The notes below the pieces were generated by a model, which made no database searches, was not told where the DNA came from, and saw only the letters and a program-made list of their open reading frames with translations. Shown here piece after piece: positions 6,801-14,483 of a stretch of DNA of 41,759 nucleotides. Position numbers and translations under genes: made by a program. Numbering within the stretch: the first letter of the stretch is position 1; every line of letters starts with the position of its first letter. Source of the DNA: Rickettsia typhi (GTDB taxonomy: Bacteria > Pseudomonadota > Alphaproteobacteria > Rickettsiales > UBA1997); the NCBI GenBank assembly GCA_945901265.1, contig CAMDJZ010000009.1, forward strand, positions 1-41,759. Reading direction: 5' to 3'.

Positions 6801-8105
6801 TTAATTTATTGATTTTAAATAATTTTGCGGATTGATCGCCTCTCTTCCTTTGCGCAATCCAAAATAAAGCTGAGGAAAGCTTACATTGCCAGTATTTCCA
6901 ACTGAGCCAATTTTTTGAGCTTTCAGAATTTTTTCTCCTCGACTAACATTGAATTCTTTAAGATGTGCATAAGCAGTGATCCAACCACCAGCGTGTTTTA
7001 TGATAATAAGATTGCCGTAACCTTTTAATTCATTGCCAGCATAAGCGACAATTCCATCCTCAGAAGAGCCAACAGAAGCTCCCTCTTTGGCTTTAATATT
7101 AATTCCGTCATTGTAAAGTCCACCTTTTTTTGGCCCAAATTTAGAAACCACTGAACCGCGAACTGGCCAAGAAAAAATATTTTTCTTATCATCAATTTTT
7201 TCAGAAATCGCCATATTTTCAGATTTATCTTGTTTTGATGATTCGTTTTGTAATGATGCTTCTGTAGTGTTTTTAGCGATGGCGATATTATTTTTTTCAT
7301 CAGCCGAATTAAGCGCTTGATCATTTGTATTTTTATTTAAATCACCTGAAGACTTGGTATTAGGTATTTGAGGCGATTGGGAATTAATATTTTTATTGGC
7401 AATTTCATTATTTTTGTTGGAAGAATCTTTGACAAAATTAGTAATTTGTAATTTATTACCAACCTTTACATTATAAGGCTTAGTAAGATTATTGGCTGAA
7501 ATCATTTCATCAATTGACATGTTGTAGAGTCGTGAAATAGAAAATAATGTTTCACCATTTTTAACCATGTGAAATTGTGCTTGTGGTATAAAAATTCGAT
7601 CGCCCTTATGTAATTTATAAGGAGCTTTAAGTTTATTATTCTTGATGATTTCACTAGTTGAAATCTGGTGTTTTTTTGCCAGGGAATAAATGGTTTCGGA
7701 ATTATCGTTAATAATAATTTCTTTAAGATTATTTTCTTTAGAATCTTTTATGTTTAATTGACTATCAGCATTTTTAGATAATTTTTCTTGAGATTTAGGA
7801 TTTTTATTTTCAGTAATTTTTTCATCATTTTTTTCATTGTCATCATCAGTTGCTGAATCAACTAGAGCAGTTGGCGCAGAAGCTTTGTTGACTATTTTAT
7901 TTTTTTGATCATTAGAATCGTTAAGATTATTTACAGAATTTTTTTTAGAAGCATCTTGATATTTATCACGATTAAATTGATTATTTTTGCTGTAGAAAAC
8001 TTTTGAGCGATTGATTATTTTGGCTGGTTTTTGGGCGCAACCAAAAAACAGCATTAATGCTAAAAAACTAAATAATCTAATAAAAGATTTTGACAAAAAA
8101 ATCAT
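6801..8105 (-). CDS. nlpD: LysM/M23-domain lipoprotein, NlpD/EnvC-like amidase activator
   Basis: I place the start at the ATG ending at 8105 because it opens directly into a lipoprotein-like signal (MIFLSKSFIRLF...LFFGC). A longer in-frame start at 8168 would add 21 residues and leave no room for the divergent promoter. After a long polar, asparagine- and lysine-rich linker come two LysM modules (around SETIYSLAKKHQIS and GETLFSISRLYNMS), another disordered stretch and a C-terminal M23/LytM domain. The LytM metal ligands are mostly lost: the H-x3-D motif reads NDGIN and the final HxH reads QLY, although YAHL remains. This points to a non-catalytic activator of cell-wall amidases at division, as in NlpD and EnvC. 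Family membership is firm; the exact orthology is inferred. Confidence 0.85.
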   Translation of the reverse strand: MIFLSKSFIRLFSFLALMLFFGCAQKPAKIINRSKVFYSKNNQFNRDKYQDASKKNSVNNLNDSNDQKNKIVNKASAPTALVDSATDDDNEKNDEKITENKNPKSQEKLSKNADSQLNIKDSKENNLKEIIINDNSETIYSLAKKHQISTSEIIKNNKLKAPYKLHKGDRIFIPQAQFHMVKNGETLFSISRLYNMSIDEMISANNLTKPYNVKVGNKLQITNFVKDSSNKNNEIANKNINSQSPQIPNTKSSGDLNKNTNDQALNSADEKNNIAIAKNTTEASLQNESSKQDKSENMAISEKIDDKKNIFSWPVRGSVVSKFGPKKGGLYNDGINIKAKEGASVGSSEDGIVAYAGNELKGYGNLIIIKHAGGWITAYAHLKEFNVSRGEKILKAQKIGSVGNTGNVSFPQLYFGLRKGREAINPQNYLKSIN

Positions 8106-8170
8106 TTTTATTTTATATAAAACTACAAAAATCAAACCAATATTTCCTAAATTAAACTTTAATTGCAATT

Positions 8171-8971
8171 ATGCAAAATAATATTTTTTCATTACTTACA
8201 CCTCAAATGCAAGTTTTTTTGATGGCAATTTCTGGATTAGCAATAGGCAGTTTTGTGAGCCTATTTACTTATCGCCTTGCCACTAATCAACCGATGATTT
8301 TTGCGCGATCAAAATGTTTACATTGCAATGTTAACTTGAAAGCAATTAATTTAATCCCAATTTTTTCATGGTTGATGCAAAGAGGAAAATGCTCAAATTG
8401 CCATGTAAAAATTTCGATACGCTATCCACTCATCGAGTTAAGTTTTCTTGGCGCATTTCTTTTAGTTTATTTTGTTTTGAATAAAGAAATCAATAGCAAA
8501 ATGTTTTTATATTTAGCTATTATCACTATGCTAATGGCAATGATAATTGTTGACCTTGAGCATTATTTCATTCCCGACATAATGCAATATGTTTTAACGA
8601 TATTCGTGGGATTGTTAGTGGTTTCTAACAATAACTTTTCATTACTCGGCTCTTTAGGCAATGGCATGATTTACGTGCTTTTTGGTGCAGGATTGTGGCT
8701 ATTTTTCTATTTCGGAGCTGGTATTCAGGCAATTGGCATTGATGATTTAAAGTTTTTTTTTATTGCTGGAATTTTATTAACTTTAAAAAATTTTATCGCT
8801 TTTATGATGATAACAGGGATGATCGGTGTAGTTTTTGGTTTGGCATGGCAGAAAATTAAAAATGACGAAACCTTTCCATTCGCACCAGCAATGTGTTTAT
8901 CAGCATTCATATGCATGCTTTTTGGCGATATAATAAAAATTTCTGAATGGCTAGGGAAAATAATTTTTTGA
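8171..8971 (+). CDS. pilD: Prepilin peptidase / N-methyltransferase (PilD/GspO type)
   Basis: This integral membrane aspartic protease removes class III leaders from prepilins and methylates the new N-terminus. The 266 residues include the N-terminal methylation domain with its four zinc-type cysteines at 49, 52, 74 and 77 (C-x2-C-x21-C-x2-C). About seven hydrophobic segments follow. The first catalytic aspartate is Asp128 (IIVDLEHYFIPD) and the second is in GIDDLKF (Asp192), where the usual GxGD reads GIDD. It is divergent from nlpD and convergent with recO, so it is expressed alone. Likely substrates in this window are the two LamG-bearing prepilins at 4123 and 25563. No pilus ATPase or secretin gene is present here. 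Confidence 0.95.
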   Translation: MQNNIFSLLTPQMQVFLMAISGLAIGSFVSLFTYRLATNQPMIFARSKCLHCNVNLKAINLIPIFSWLMQRGKCSNCHVKISIRYPLIELSFLGAFLLVYFVLNKEINSKMFLYLAIITMLMAMIIVDLEHYFIPDIMQYVLTIFVGLLVVSNNNFSLLGSLGNGMIYVLFGAGLWLFFYFGAGIQAIGIDDLKFFFIAGILLTLKNFIAFMMITGMIGVVFGLAWQKIKNDETFPFAPAMCLSAFICMLFGDIIKISEWLGKIIF

Positions 8972-8979
8972 TAATATCG

Positions 8980-9726
8980 CTAAATTTCTACTTTTTTTTG
9001 TAAAGTTTTTTTAATATTATTGCGATAAAATAATTTTGAACTGGGGTAGTTATTAAACAAAAATTTCTTTAAAAAAAATTCACTTAAATTAAGGCCTTCA
9101 ATTAGATTATGTTCTTGACAATTATTGTCGTTTTCTAATAAAAATTGTGGTAATTTTAGCAATTTATTGGCATAGGGTAAACCAGCTTCCAAGCATACAG
9201 CACGAGCAGAATTTGGAGAAATATAAGCTAAATTTACTTTAGAATTTGTAACCACGCAAGACGAGAAATCTAAGCCATAACCTAAAATTTGTAAAATGCT
9301 CAATTCTAATTTAATATATTTGGCAATAACTTTTGTTGTATCTTGTTGATCATTATTTAAAAATGTTAGAAAATCATCAATCTCGTTAAAAAGTAAATTA
9401 CAAGGATCGCGTTCCAAAAATAATTCATCAACAAGAGTAAACATTGACTGAACACAATCAAGATTAGTTTTATTGAACATAAAATTTATGGCATTGCAAT
9501 TGATTAAGTCAAGATACGAAAAATTACCAAGATTTTCTTCTAATCGACTTGCAAAACTAAATGAAACAAGATTGCCGATTTGTAAAATAGCGTTATTGCG
9601 CTTAGACTTACTTGACTTTACAAAGGAACGACAAATGCCATTTTCTTTTGATAAAATTTTTACAATCGAAGATTTTTCGCCATAATTTTTCATGCTAATA
9701 ATAAATCCCGTATCGCTAAAATTCAT
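8980..9726 (-). CDS. recO: DNA repair protein RecO
   Basis: RecO helps load RecA onto SSB-coated single-stranded DNA in the RecFOR pathway. The 248 residues begin with the OB-fold typical of the family (GFIISMKNYGEKSSIVKILSKENG), and the helical C-terminal half includes ELSILQILGYGLDFSSCVV, a well conserved RecO signature. The zinc-finger cysteines found in some RecO proteins are not evident. Its 3' end is eight bases from the end of pilD on the opposite strand, a tight convergent arrangement. It stands in its own unit, with 77 bases between its start and the end of miaA upstream. Confidence 0.9.
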   Translation of the reverse strand: MNFSDTGFIISMKNYGEKSSIVKILSKENGICRSFVKSSKSKRNNAILQIGNLVSFSFASRLEENLGNFSYLDLINCNAINFMFNKTNLDCVQSMFTLVDELFLERDPCNLLFNEIDDFLTFLNNDQQDTTKVIAKYIKLELSILQILGYGLDFSSCVVTNSKVNLAYISPNSARAVCLEAGLPYANKLLKLPQFLLENDNNCQEHNLIEGLNLSEFFLKKFLFNNYPSSKLFYRNNIKKTLQKKVEI

Positions 9727-9803
9727 GATTTTGTTGATTTAATTTAACCTAAAATTGTCAATTATATTGATATATGTTAAAAAAAAATTGTCAAAAAATA
9801 ATA

Positions 9804-10706
9804 TTAAGAAAATTCCTTTTGCAAAAATTTTTTAGCAAGATCGGTATTTTCAAAAAAATTAATTTCATCAAACTGATGACGAAACCAAGTAAGTTGACGT
9901 TTAGCGTAATTGCGAGTTTTTTGCTGAATTATTTTTTGCATTTCTTGATAAGAAATATTTTTTTGTAAATAAGCTTTAATTTCAAGGAAACCCAAGGTTT
10001 TGCAAATTGCTAAATTATCATCGTCATTTTTTTTAATAAAATTTTCAACCTCAGCTATTGCGCCATTTTCTAGCATTTTCACTAAGCGTTGATCGCAATT
10101 TTCATAAATAATTTTGCGATCCAAATTTAAATTGACATGAGTAAATTTAGCGTCAGGAAAAATTTTTTGAGTTATTTGTTTCTGCCAAAAGCCCAGAGTC
10201 TGATTGGTGCTAAGCAATATTTCACAGGCACGAATTAAGCGCTGTTTATCGATAATTTTATCTTCGCCATAGCGTTTTTGAAATTCAGTAATACCTAGCT
10301 CTAAAAAAAGCTGATGAGCTTGCTCTTTAGCTTGCAAAGTAATCTCTGGCATTTGCGCGATGCCATCGATTAATTTTGAAATATAAAGCCCAGTTCCACC
10401 AACAATGATTGGCAATTTTTGGTCATGCCAAATTTTTTCAATCGCATCTTTAGTCATTTCTAACCAAAGAACAACGCTTGATTTTTGTTGGTAATCTAAA
10501 CAAGAATAGAGGTAATGATCAACTAATTTTTGGTCATCTAAACTTGGTTGTGCACTTAAAATTTTTAAATCTTTATAAACTTGCAAAGCATCGCCATTAA
10601 CAACGCTACCATTATTTTTTATGGCAAATTCTAAAGCTAATTTTGATTTATTGGTGCAAGTTGCGCCAGAAATAATTACAATTTGCCCTAGAGGATTTTT
10701 AGCCAT
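9804..10706 (-). CDS. miaA: tRNA dimethylallyltransferase MiaA
   Basis: MiaA adds a dimethylallyl group to A37 of tRNAs that read codons starting with U. The 300-residue protein has the usual features: GDALQVYKDL for substrate binding, SAQPS, the IVGGTGLYI signature and the C-terminal tRNA-contacting YAKRQLTWFR. The nucleotide-binding loop is odd: where the family has G-x4-GKS, this reads GATCTNKS, with Asn in place of the second Gly. This may weaken phosphate binding or be tolerated. The gene overlaps the end of rluD by 8 bases and ends a tsaE-rluD-miaA operon whose members act on tRNA or rRNA. A host-independent codon-fidelity role is expected. Confidence 0.95.
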   Translation of the reverse strand: MAKNPLGQIVIISGATCTNKSKLALEFAIKNNGSVVNGDALQVYKDLKILSAQPSLDDQKLVDHYLYSCLDYQQKSSVVLWLEMTKDAIEKIWHDQKLPIIVGGTGLYISKLIDGIAQMPEITLQAKEQAHQLFLELGITEFQKRYGEDKIIDKQRLIRACEILLSTNQTLGFWQKQITQKIFPDAKFTHVNLNLDRKIIYENCDQRLVKMLENGAIAEVENFIKKNDDDNLAICKTLGFLEIKAYLQKNISYQEMQKIIQQKTRNYAKRQLTWFRHQFDEINFFENTDLAKKFLQKEFS

Positions 10707-11679
10707 GTTTTAAAATTTCATAAAGTTGCGCCAAGTCATCAGGCAATGGTGTTTCGAAGCTAAAATTTTCTTTGCTACGCGGATGTTCAAATTCGATTTT
10801 ATAAGAGTGAAGAGCTTGCCTGGAAAAGTTACTAATAAAATTTCTAAGCTCAATTGATAAGAGTGCAGATGGATTTTTTTTGCACGAATTGTAAAGTTGA
10901 TCACCAATTAGCGAATGTTTTTTTGCTTCAAAATGAGCGCGAATCTGATGAGTTCTGCCCGTATCAAGCTTAACATCCATAAGGCTTGCCAAACCTTCGC
11001 AAAAAATTTCTTTTGTGTTATAGTGAGTTATTGCAATTCGTGTAGCACTTCGGCTAACGCGCATTTTTAAACGATTGACAGTTGAGCGCCCAATATTTTC
11101 ATTTATAGTTCCTTTTGCTGGATTCATCACTCCAAAAATGAATGCCAAATAATATCTTTTAACTTCACGATCTTTAAGCATCTGGCTAAGCTTGAGATGA
11201 CTAAAATCATTTTTAGCAACGATCATTAAGCCACTTGTATCCTTATCGAGTCGATGAACAATGCCAGGGCGAAATGCTCCACTAATTTGTGATAAATTAT
11301 GTTGATGGGAAAATAACAAGCCATTTACCAAAGTATTTTCTTGATTGCCATTACCGGGATGAACCGTCAGGTAGGCTGGTTTGTCGATTACCAACAAATC
11401 ATCATCTTCAAAAACTATTTTAAAAGCAATCTTGGTTGCCTTTAATTTGGGAATTTGATAATCTGGTAAAATTACTAAAAATTTTTGATTAAGCTTTACT
11501 TTTTGGGAAGCTGAAACTGGGCTGTTATCGAGGTTTTGTACTTGATTTTTATTAATTAAATCAAGAATTTTACTACGAGTAATTTCGCATTTTATTGGTA
11601 AAAATTTTTGTGCTAAAAATTTATCAAGACGAATTCCAGTTTCAGTTTCTTCAACATTAAAATTATAATTTTGTGACAT
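10699..11679 (-). CDS. rluD: RluD-family large-subunit rRNA pseudouridine synthase
   Basis: This enzyme isomerises uridines in RNA; the best-known family member modifies helix 69 of 23S rRNA. The 326 residues start with an S4 RNA-binding domain (about 13-75, GIRLDKFLAQKF) followed by the catalytic domain. The active-site signature is HRLDKDTSG with the nucleophile Asp145, and RTHQIRAHF marks the second conserved motif. RluC, RluD and related paralogues are hard to separate by eye, so specificity is inferred. It overlaps tsaE by 17 bases upstream and miaA by 8 bases downstream, indicating translational coupling in an operon. Confidence 0.9.
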   Translation of the reverse strand: MSQNYNFNVEETETGIRLDKFLAQKFLPIKCEITRSKILDLINKNQVQNLDNSPVSASQKVKLNQKFLVILPDYQIPKLKATKIAFKIVFEDDDLLVIDKPAYLTVHPGNGNQENTLVNGLLFSHQHNLSQISGAFRPGIVHRLDKDTSGLMIVAKNDFSHLKLSQMLKDREVKRYYLAFIFGVMNPAKGTINENIGRSTVNRLKMRVSRSATRIAITHYNTKEIFCEGLASLMDVKLDTGRTHQIRAHFEAKKHSLIGDQLYNSCKKNPSALLSIELRNFISNFSRQALHSYKIEFEHPRSKENFSFETPLPDDLAQLYEILKHG

Positions 11680-12118
11680 ATTCTAAATGGATTTTTCGTT
11701 GTGAATTATCTGCTAATTCTTGTTTTAAATTATCTGGATCAATGGTCGTTATTCGAATTGCTAAATAATTTTTTGGTAAATATTTTTCAGCTATTTCGGG
11801 CCATTCAATTAAGGTTAAATGCTGATCAATGATTGAAAAAAAATCGATATTTTCTAACTCCCACATATTCTTAAGGCGATATAAATCAAGATGAAAAACT
11901 TCGCCGCGCCTTGTATTATATGAGCAAGTAATATTAAAAGTTGGGCTTAAAATTTCCTCCTTTTCTTCTTGTAAACTATTGATAAAATGTTTAGCAAAAA
12001 AACTTTTACCAACGCCAAGGGTCCCATAAAGAGCAATGGTTTTCACCTTGTGATCGCTTGCTATTTCGTGAGCTAGCTTGATCATCTCGGCTTGATTATT
12101 AATTAAAATTATTTTCAT
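11663..12118 (-). CDS. tsaE: tRNA threonylcarbamoyladenosine biosynthesis ATPase TsaE
   Basis: TsaE is the ATPase that drives the TsaBD complex in forming t6A at position 37 of ANN-decoding tRNAs. The P-loop GTLGVGKS is clear, followed by SPTFNI and the conserved HLDLYRL and IEWPE motifs. I chose the ATG ending at 12118, which gives 151 residues, a normal TsaE length. An upstream in-frame ATG ending at 12169 would add 17 residues (MSIFKKSHANPAKIKVT) not typical of the family; neither has a strong Shine-Dalgarno. It is first in the tsaE-rluD-miaA operon, so t6A and i6A formation at tRNA position 37 are encoded together. Confidence 0.9.
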   Translation of the reverse strand: MKIILINNQAEMIKLAHEIASDHKVKTIALYGTLGVGKSFFAKHFINSLQEEKEEILSPTFNITCSYNTRRGEVFHLDLYRLKNMWELENIDFFSIIDQHLTLIEWPEIAEKYLPKNYLAIRITTIDPDNLKQELADNSQRKIHLEYVTKL

Positions 12119-12263
12119 TGTTACTTTTATCTTGGCAGGATTTGCGTGAGATTTTTTAAAAATGCTCAAATTGTTTCATTAAGCAAAATTTATTTATAAA
12201 ATCTTTATAATTGCAAAATTATCGATGCGATTTTATATGAAAATTTTAATCAAAATAAAAAAC

Positions 12264-13466
12264 CTAAATATCCATTACCAATCTTCTTGGATCTTCAAGT
12301 AATTCCTTAATGCGCACCAAGAAGGTTACTGCTTCTTTACCATCGATAATACGATGATCGTAAGATAAAGCAAGATACATCATCGGCCTAATTTTCATTT
12401 CGCCATTTATAACCATAACGCGATCTTGAATTTTATGCATGCCTAAAATTCCAGATTGCGGAGGATTGATGATTGGGGTAGACATTAATGATCCATAAAC
12501 TCCACCATTAGAGATAGTAAAAGTTGCGCCAGCTAGGTCACCCAAAGTTAATTTACCATCGCGTGCTTTTACACCAAGTTCGGCAATGCCTTTTTCAATT
12601 TGTGCAAGATTAAGCTTATCAGCATCACGTAATACTGGCACAACTAAGCCTTGGGGAGAGCCAACGGCAACGCCAATATCATAAAAATTTTTGTAAATAA
12701 TATCGCTACCATCAATTTCAGCATTAACTGCCGGGAGTTCTTTCAAGGAAGTTACGCAAGCCTTTACAAAGAAAGACATGAAACCTAATTTAACGCCATG
12801 TTTTTTTTCAAAAATTTCTTTGTAATCGCTTCTAATTGCCATTATCGCACCCATATCAACTTCGTTGAAGGTCGTAAGAATTGCCGCAGTATTTTGTGAT
12901 TCTTTTAATCTTTGGGCAATTTTTTGGCGAAGTTTAGACATTTTTACGCGCTCAGTTGGTTTAGAGCTTGTTGATTGCAGGGAGTTTGTAGTTGTTGAGG
13001 TTGAAGTGGCGAGGGATTCAAGTACATCGCCTTTAGTAATTCGTCCATCCTTGCCTGAACCATTGATTTTACTGATATCAACATTATTTTCAGCGACTAG
13101 TTTTTTTGGCGCAGGAGATAGAAAATTATTTGCTAAATTGACATTATCGCTAGATGTAATAGTTGAAACTACATTTGCTTTATTTGCCGATTCGAGGTTA
13201 TTTTTTATTGCAGTTGAAGCAATGACAGCTCCCGCTTCCATTAGTGCAATGATATCACCAACCTTAACATTGTCCCCTTCCTTGACTTTTAAATCGGTTA
13301 TTGAGCCATTGGCCGGAGCATTTACTTCAAGCGTTACCTTGTCAGTTTCTAATTCTAAAATTAATTGATCCGCTTTAACTACGTCGCCAATTTTTACATG
13401 AAATTTGGCGATAGATGCTTCCGCTACAGATTCACCAAGGGCTGGAACTTTGATTTCAATGGTCAT
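12264..13466 (-). CDS. sucB: 2-oxoglutarate dehydrogenase E2, dihydrolipoyl succinyltransferase
   Basis: This is the core of the 2-oxoglutarate dehydrogenase complex, transferring succinyl groups from lipoate to CoA. The 400 residues hold one lipoyl domain with the lipoylated Lys43 in [12 protein letters not shown] flexible linker is followed by a peripheral-subunit-binding domain ([18 protein letters not shown], about 112-150) and then the catalytic domain. The active-site motif SYDHRIIDG is near the C-terminus. In most relatives sucB follows sucA directly. Here the two keep the same strand but are separated by about 2.8 kb containing an opposite-strand gene, so sucB needs its own promoter in the 13467-13932 region. 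Confidence 0.97.
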   Translation of the reverse strand: MTIEIKVPALGESVAEASIAKFHVKIGDVVKADQLILELETDKVTLEVNAPANGSITDLKVKEGDNVKVGDIIALMEAGAVIASTAIKNNLESANKANVVSTITSSDNVNLANNFLSPAPKKLVAENNVDISKINGSGKDGRITKGDVLESLATSTSTTTNSLQSTSSKPTERVKMSKLRQKIAQRLKESQNTAAILTTFNEVDMGAIMAIRSDYKEIFEKKHGVKLGFMSFFVKACVTSLKELPAVNAEIDGSDIIYKNFYDIGVAVGSPQGLVVPVLRDADKLNLAQIEKGIAELGVKARDGKLTLGDLAGATFTISNGGVYGSLMSTPIINPPQSGILGMHKIQDRVMVINGEMKIRPMMYLALSYDHRIIDGKEAVTFLVRIKELLEDPRRLVMDI

Positions 13467-13932
13467 ATTTTTATGATTTATTGTTTGTTAATTTGGTATT
13501 TTATAATTTTATTACTAATAAAATTTTCGTCAATGGCTTTTTTATTATTGAAAAATTAGATTTAAAAAAATTATTTTTTTATTTTATTTAAATAAAACTC
13601 TTGCAAAATATTTTTAAATATTTTTTAAATATTAGTTATTAACAATACTTAACAAATTTATTTTTAAGGAAATTATGTTTAAAAAAAATTTCATTTTGTT
13701 TTCGTGCTGTTATTGCAAAAACCAAAACCATTTTATGTTTTTTTAAATTATTTTATTAATAAATGCTTCTTTTAATTCAAAAAATAAAAATAAGATTTTT
13801 TCACAAAAATTTATTATTTTTTCTCCCCAGATTAAAATCCCCATCAGCTCCAAATGCTTGCAAATATTGTCATCAAACATAATTAGTAAAATCTTCAACA
13901 CCACATTTATTTAAAATTAACTAAGGATTTAT
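13467..13932. other. AT-rich divergent intergenic region between sucB and the split gene
   Basis: This 466-base region must contain the promoter of leftward sucB and of the rightward gene at 13933. It is full of A and T runs, so promoter calls by eye are unreliable. A 23-codon open frame at 13675-13746 has a good AAGGA site five bases before its ATG and encodes a CCYC motif, but nothing else supports it. No RNA gene or strong hairpin is seen. Confidence 0.5.
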
Positions 13933-14430
13933 ATGGCTATTTTACAAAATAGAGTTTCGCAATTATCAACAATTATCCAAGCTTGGAATGAAATTGAAGA
14001 AAGCTCTCAAAAAAAATCGATTAACTTTATTTCTGAATTTATTGAAAGCGCAAGTTTATTACAAAAGTTAAGTGGAGATGAAGATTTAGGGCGTCAATTG
14101 AAAACCTTTAATGAAAATTATCAAAAATTATTTGATAAGGATTTGAGCAAATTAGGTGCTTCAGATTTATCGTCAAAAAATGTTCAAATTCTTAATCAAA
14201 TTAAAGAAATTGATAATGGCCAAAAAGAGCTTGCAACTAAAAGAGAAGACGTAATTGCTCTTTTAGAGCAAGAAGGTTTTACGCTTAAATCTTTTCGAAA
14301 AATATTAATTGAAGAAAGTGATGATAAATATCCTAACGCACATGTTAAAATTTCATGGAATTATGGCAATTTTATTGATCATATTGGCCAAAATTTAAGT
14401 CCAGAAAAAAAGAAGAATTCGAAAAATTAA
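13933..14430 (+). CDS. N-terminal part of a split protein of unknown function
   Basis: These 165 residues are acidic, helical and probably form coiled coil (for example ELATKREDVIALLEQEGF). No known domain is recognised. The natural end is suspicious: at GAA-AAA-AAG (14404-14412) a -1 shift continues without a stop into EEFEKLKTEL and through the 14484-16154 frame, giving one 740-residue protein. In the unshifted frame translation ends six codons later (KNSKN, stop at 14428), with no family-like C-terminus. The composition before and after the shift is the same. I therefore regard this as the first quarter of one gene, either recoded, recently broken or affected by a homopolymer error. It is transcribed opposite to the flanking sucB and sucA. 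Confidence 0.6.
   Translation: MAILQNRVSQLSTIIQAWNEIEESSQKKSINFISEFIESASLLQKLSGDEDLGRQLKTFNENYQKLFDKDLSKLGASDLSSKNVQILNQIKEIDNGQKELATKREDVIALLEQEGFTLKSFRKILIEESDDKYPNAHVKISWNYGNFIDHIGQNLSPEKKKNSKN
14406..14412 (+). other. Candidate programmed -1 frameshift heptamer A_AAA_AAG
   Basis: The heptamer A_AAA_AAG is exactly in the zero-frame phase of the upstream reading frame (GAA-AAA-AAG). This is the same slippery sequence used by E. coli dnaX. A -1 slip joins the two open frames seamlessly. I see no convincing downstream pseudoknot or upstream Shine-Dalgarno-like stimulator, so an assembly error missing one A is equally possible. Confidence 0.45.
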
Positions 14431-14483
14431 AAACTGAATTAGCGACGACTGAAGATGATCAAGAATTTTATAAAAAATTAGCT

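Noticed and set aside
8106-8168. Longer N-terminus for the NlpD-like protein
   Set aside because: The extra 21 residues precede a complete lipoprotein-like signal and would remove nearly all space for the divergent promoters.
12119-12169. Upstream start for TsaE
   Set aside because: It adds 17 residues not typical of the family and has no better ribosome site; the ATG ending at 12118 gives the normal length. It cannot be excluded completely.
12865-13368. 167-codon open frame antisense to sucB
   Set aside because: It mirrors the conserved lipoyl and linker regions of sucB and shows no independent protein features.
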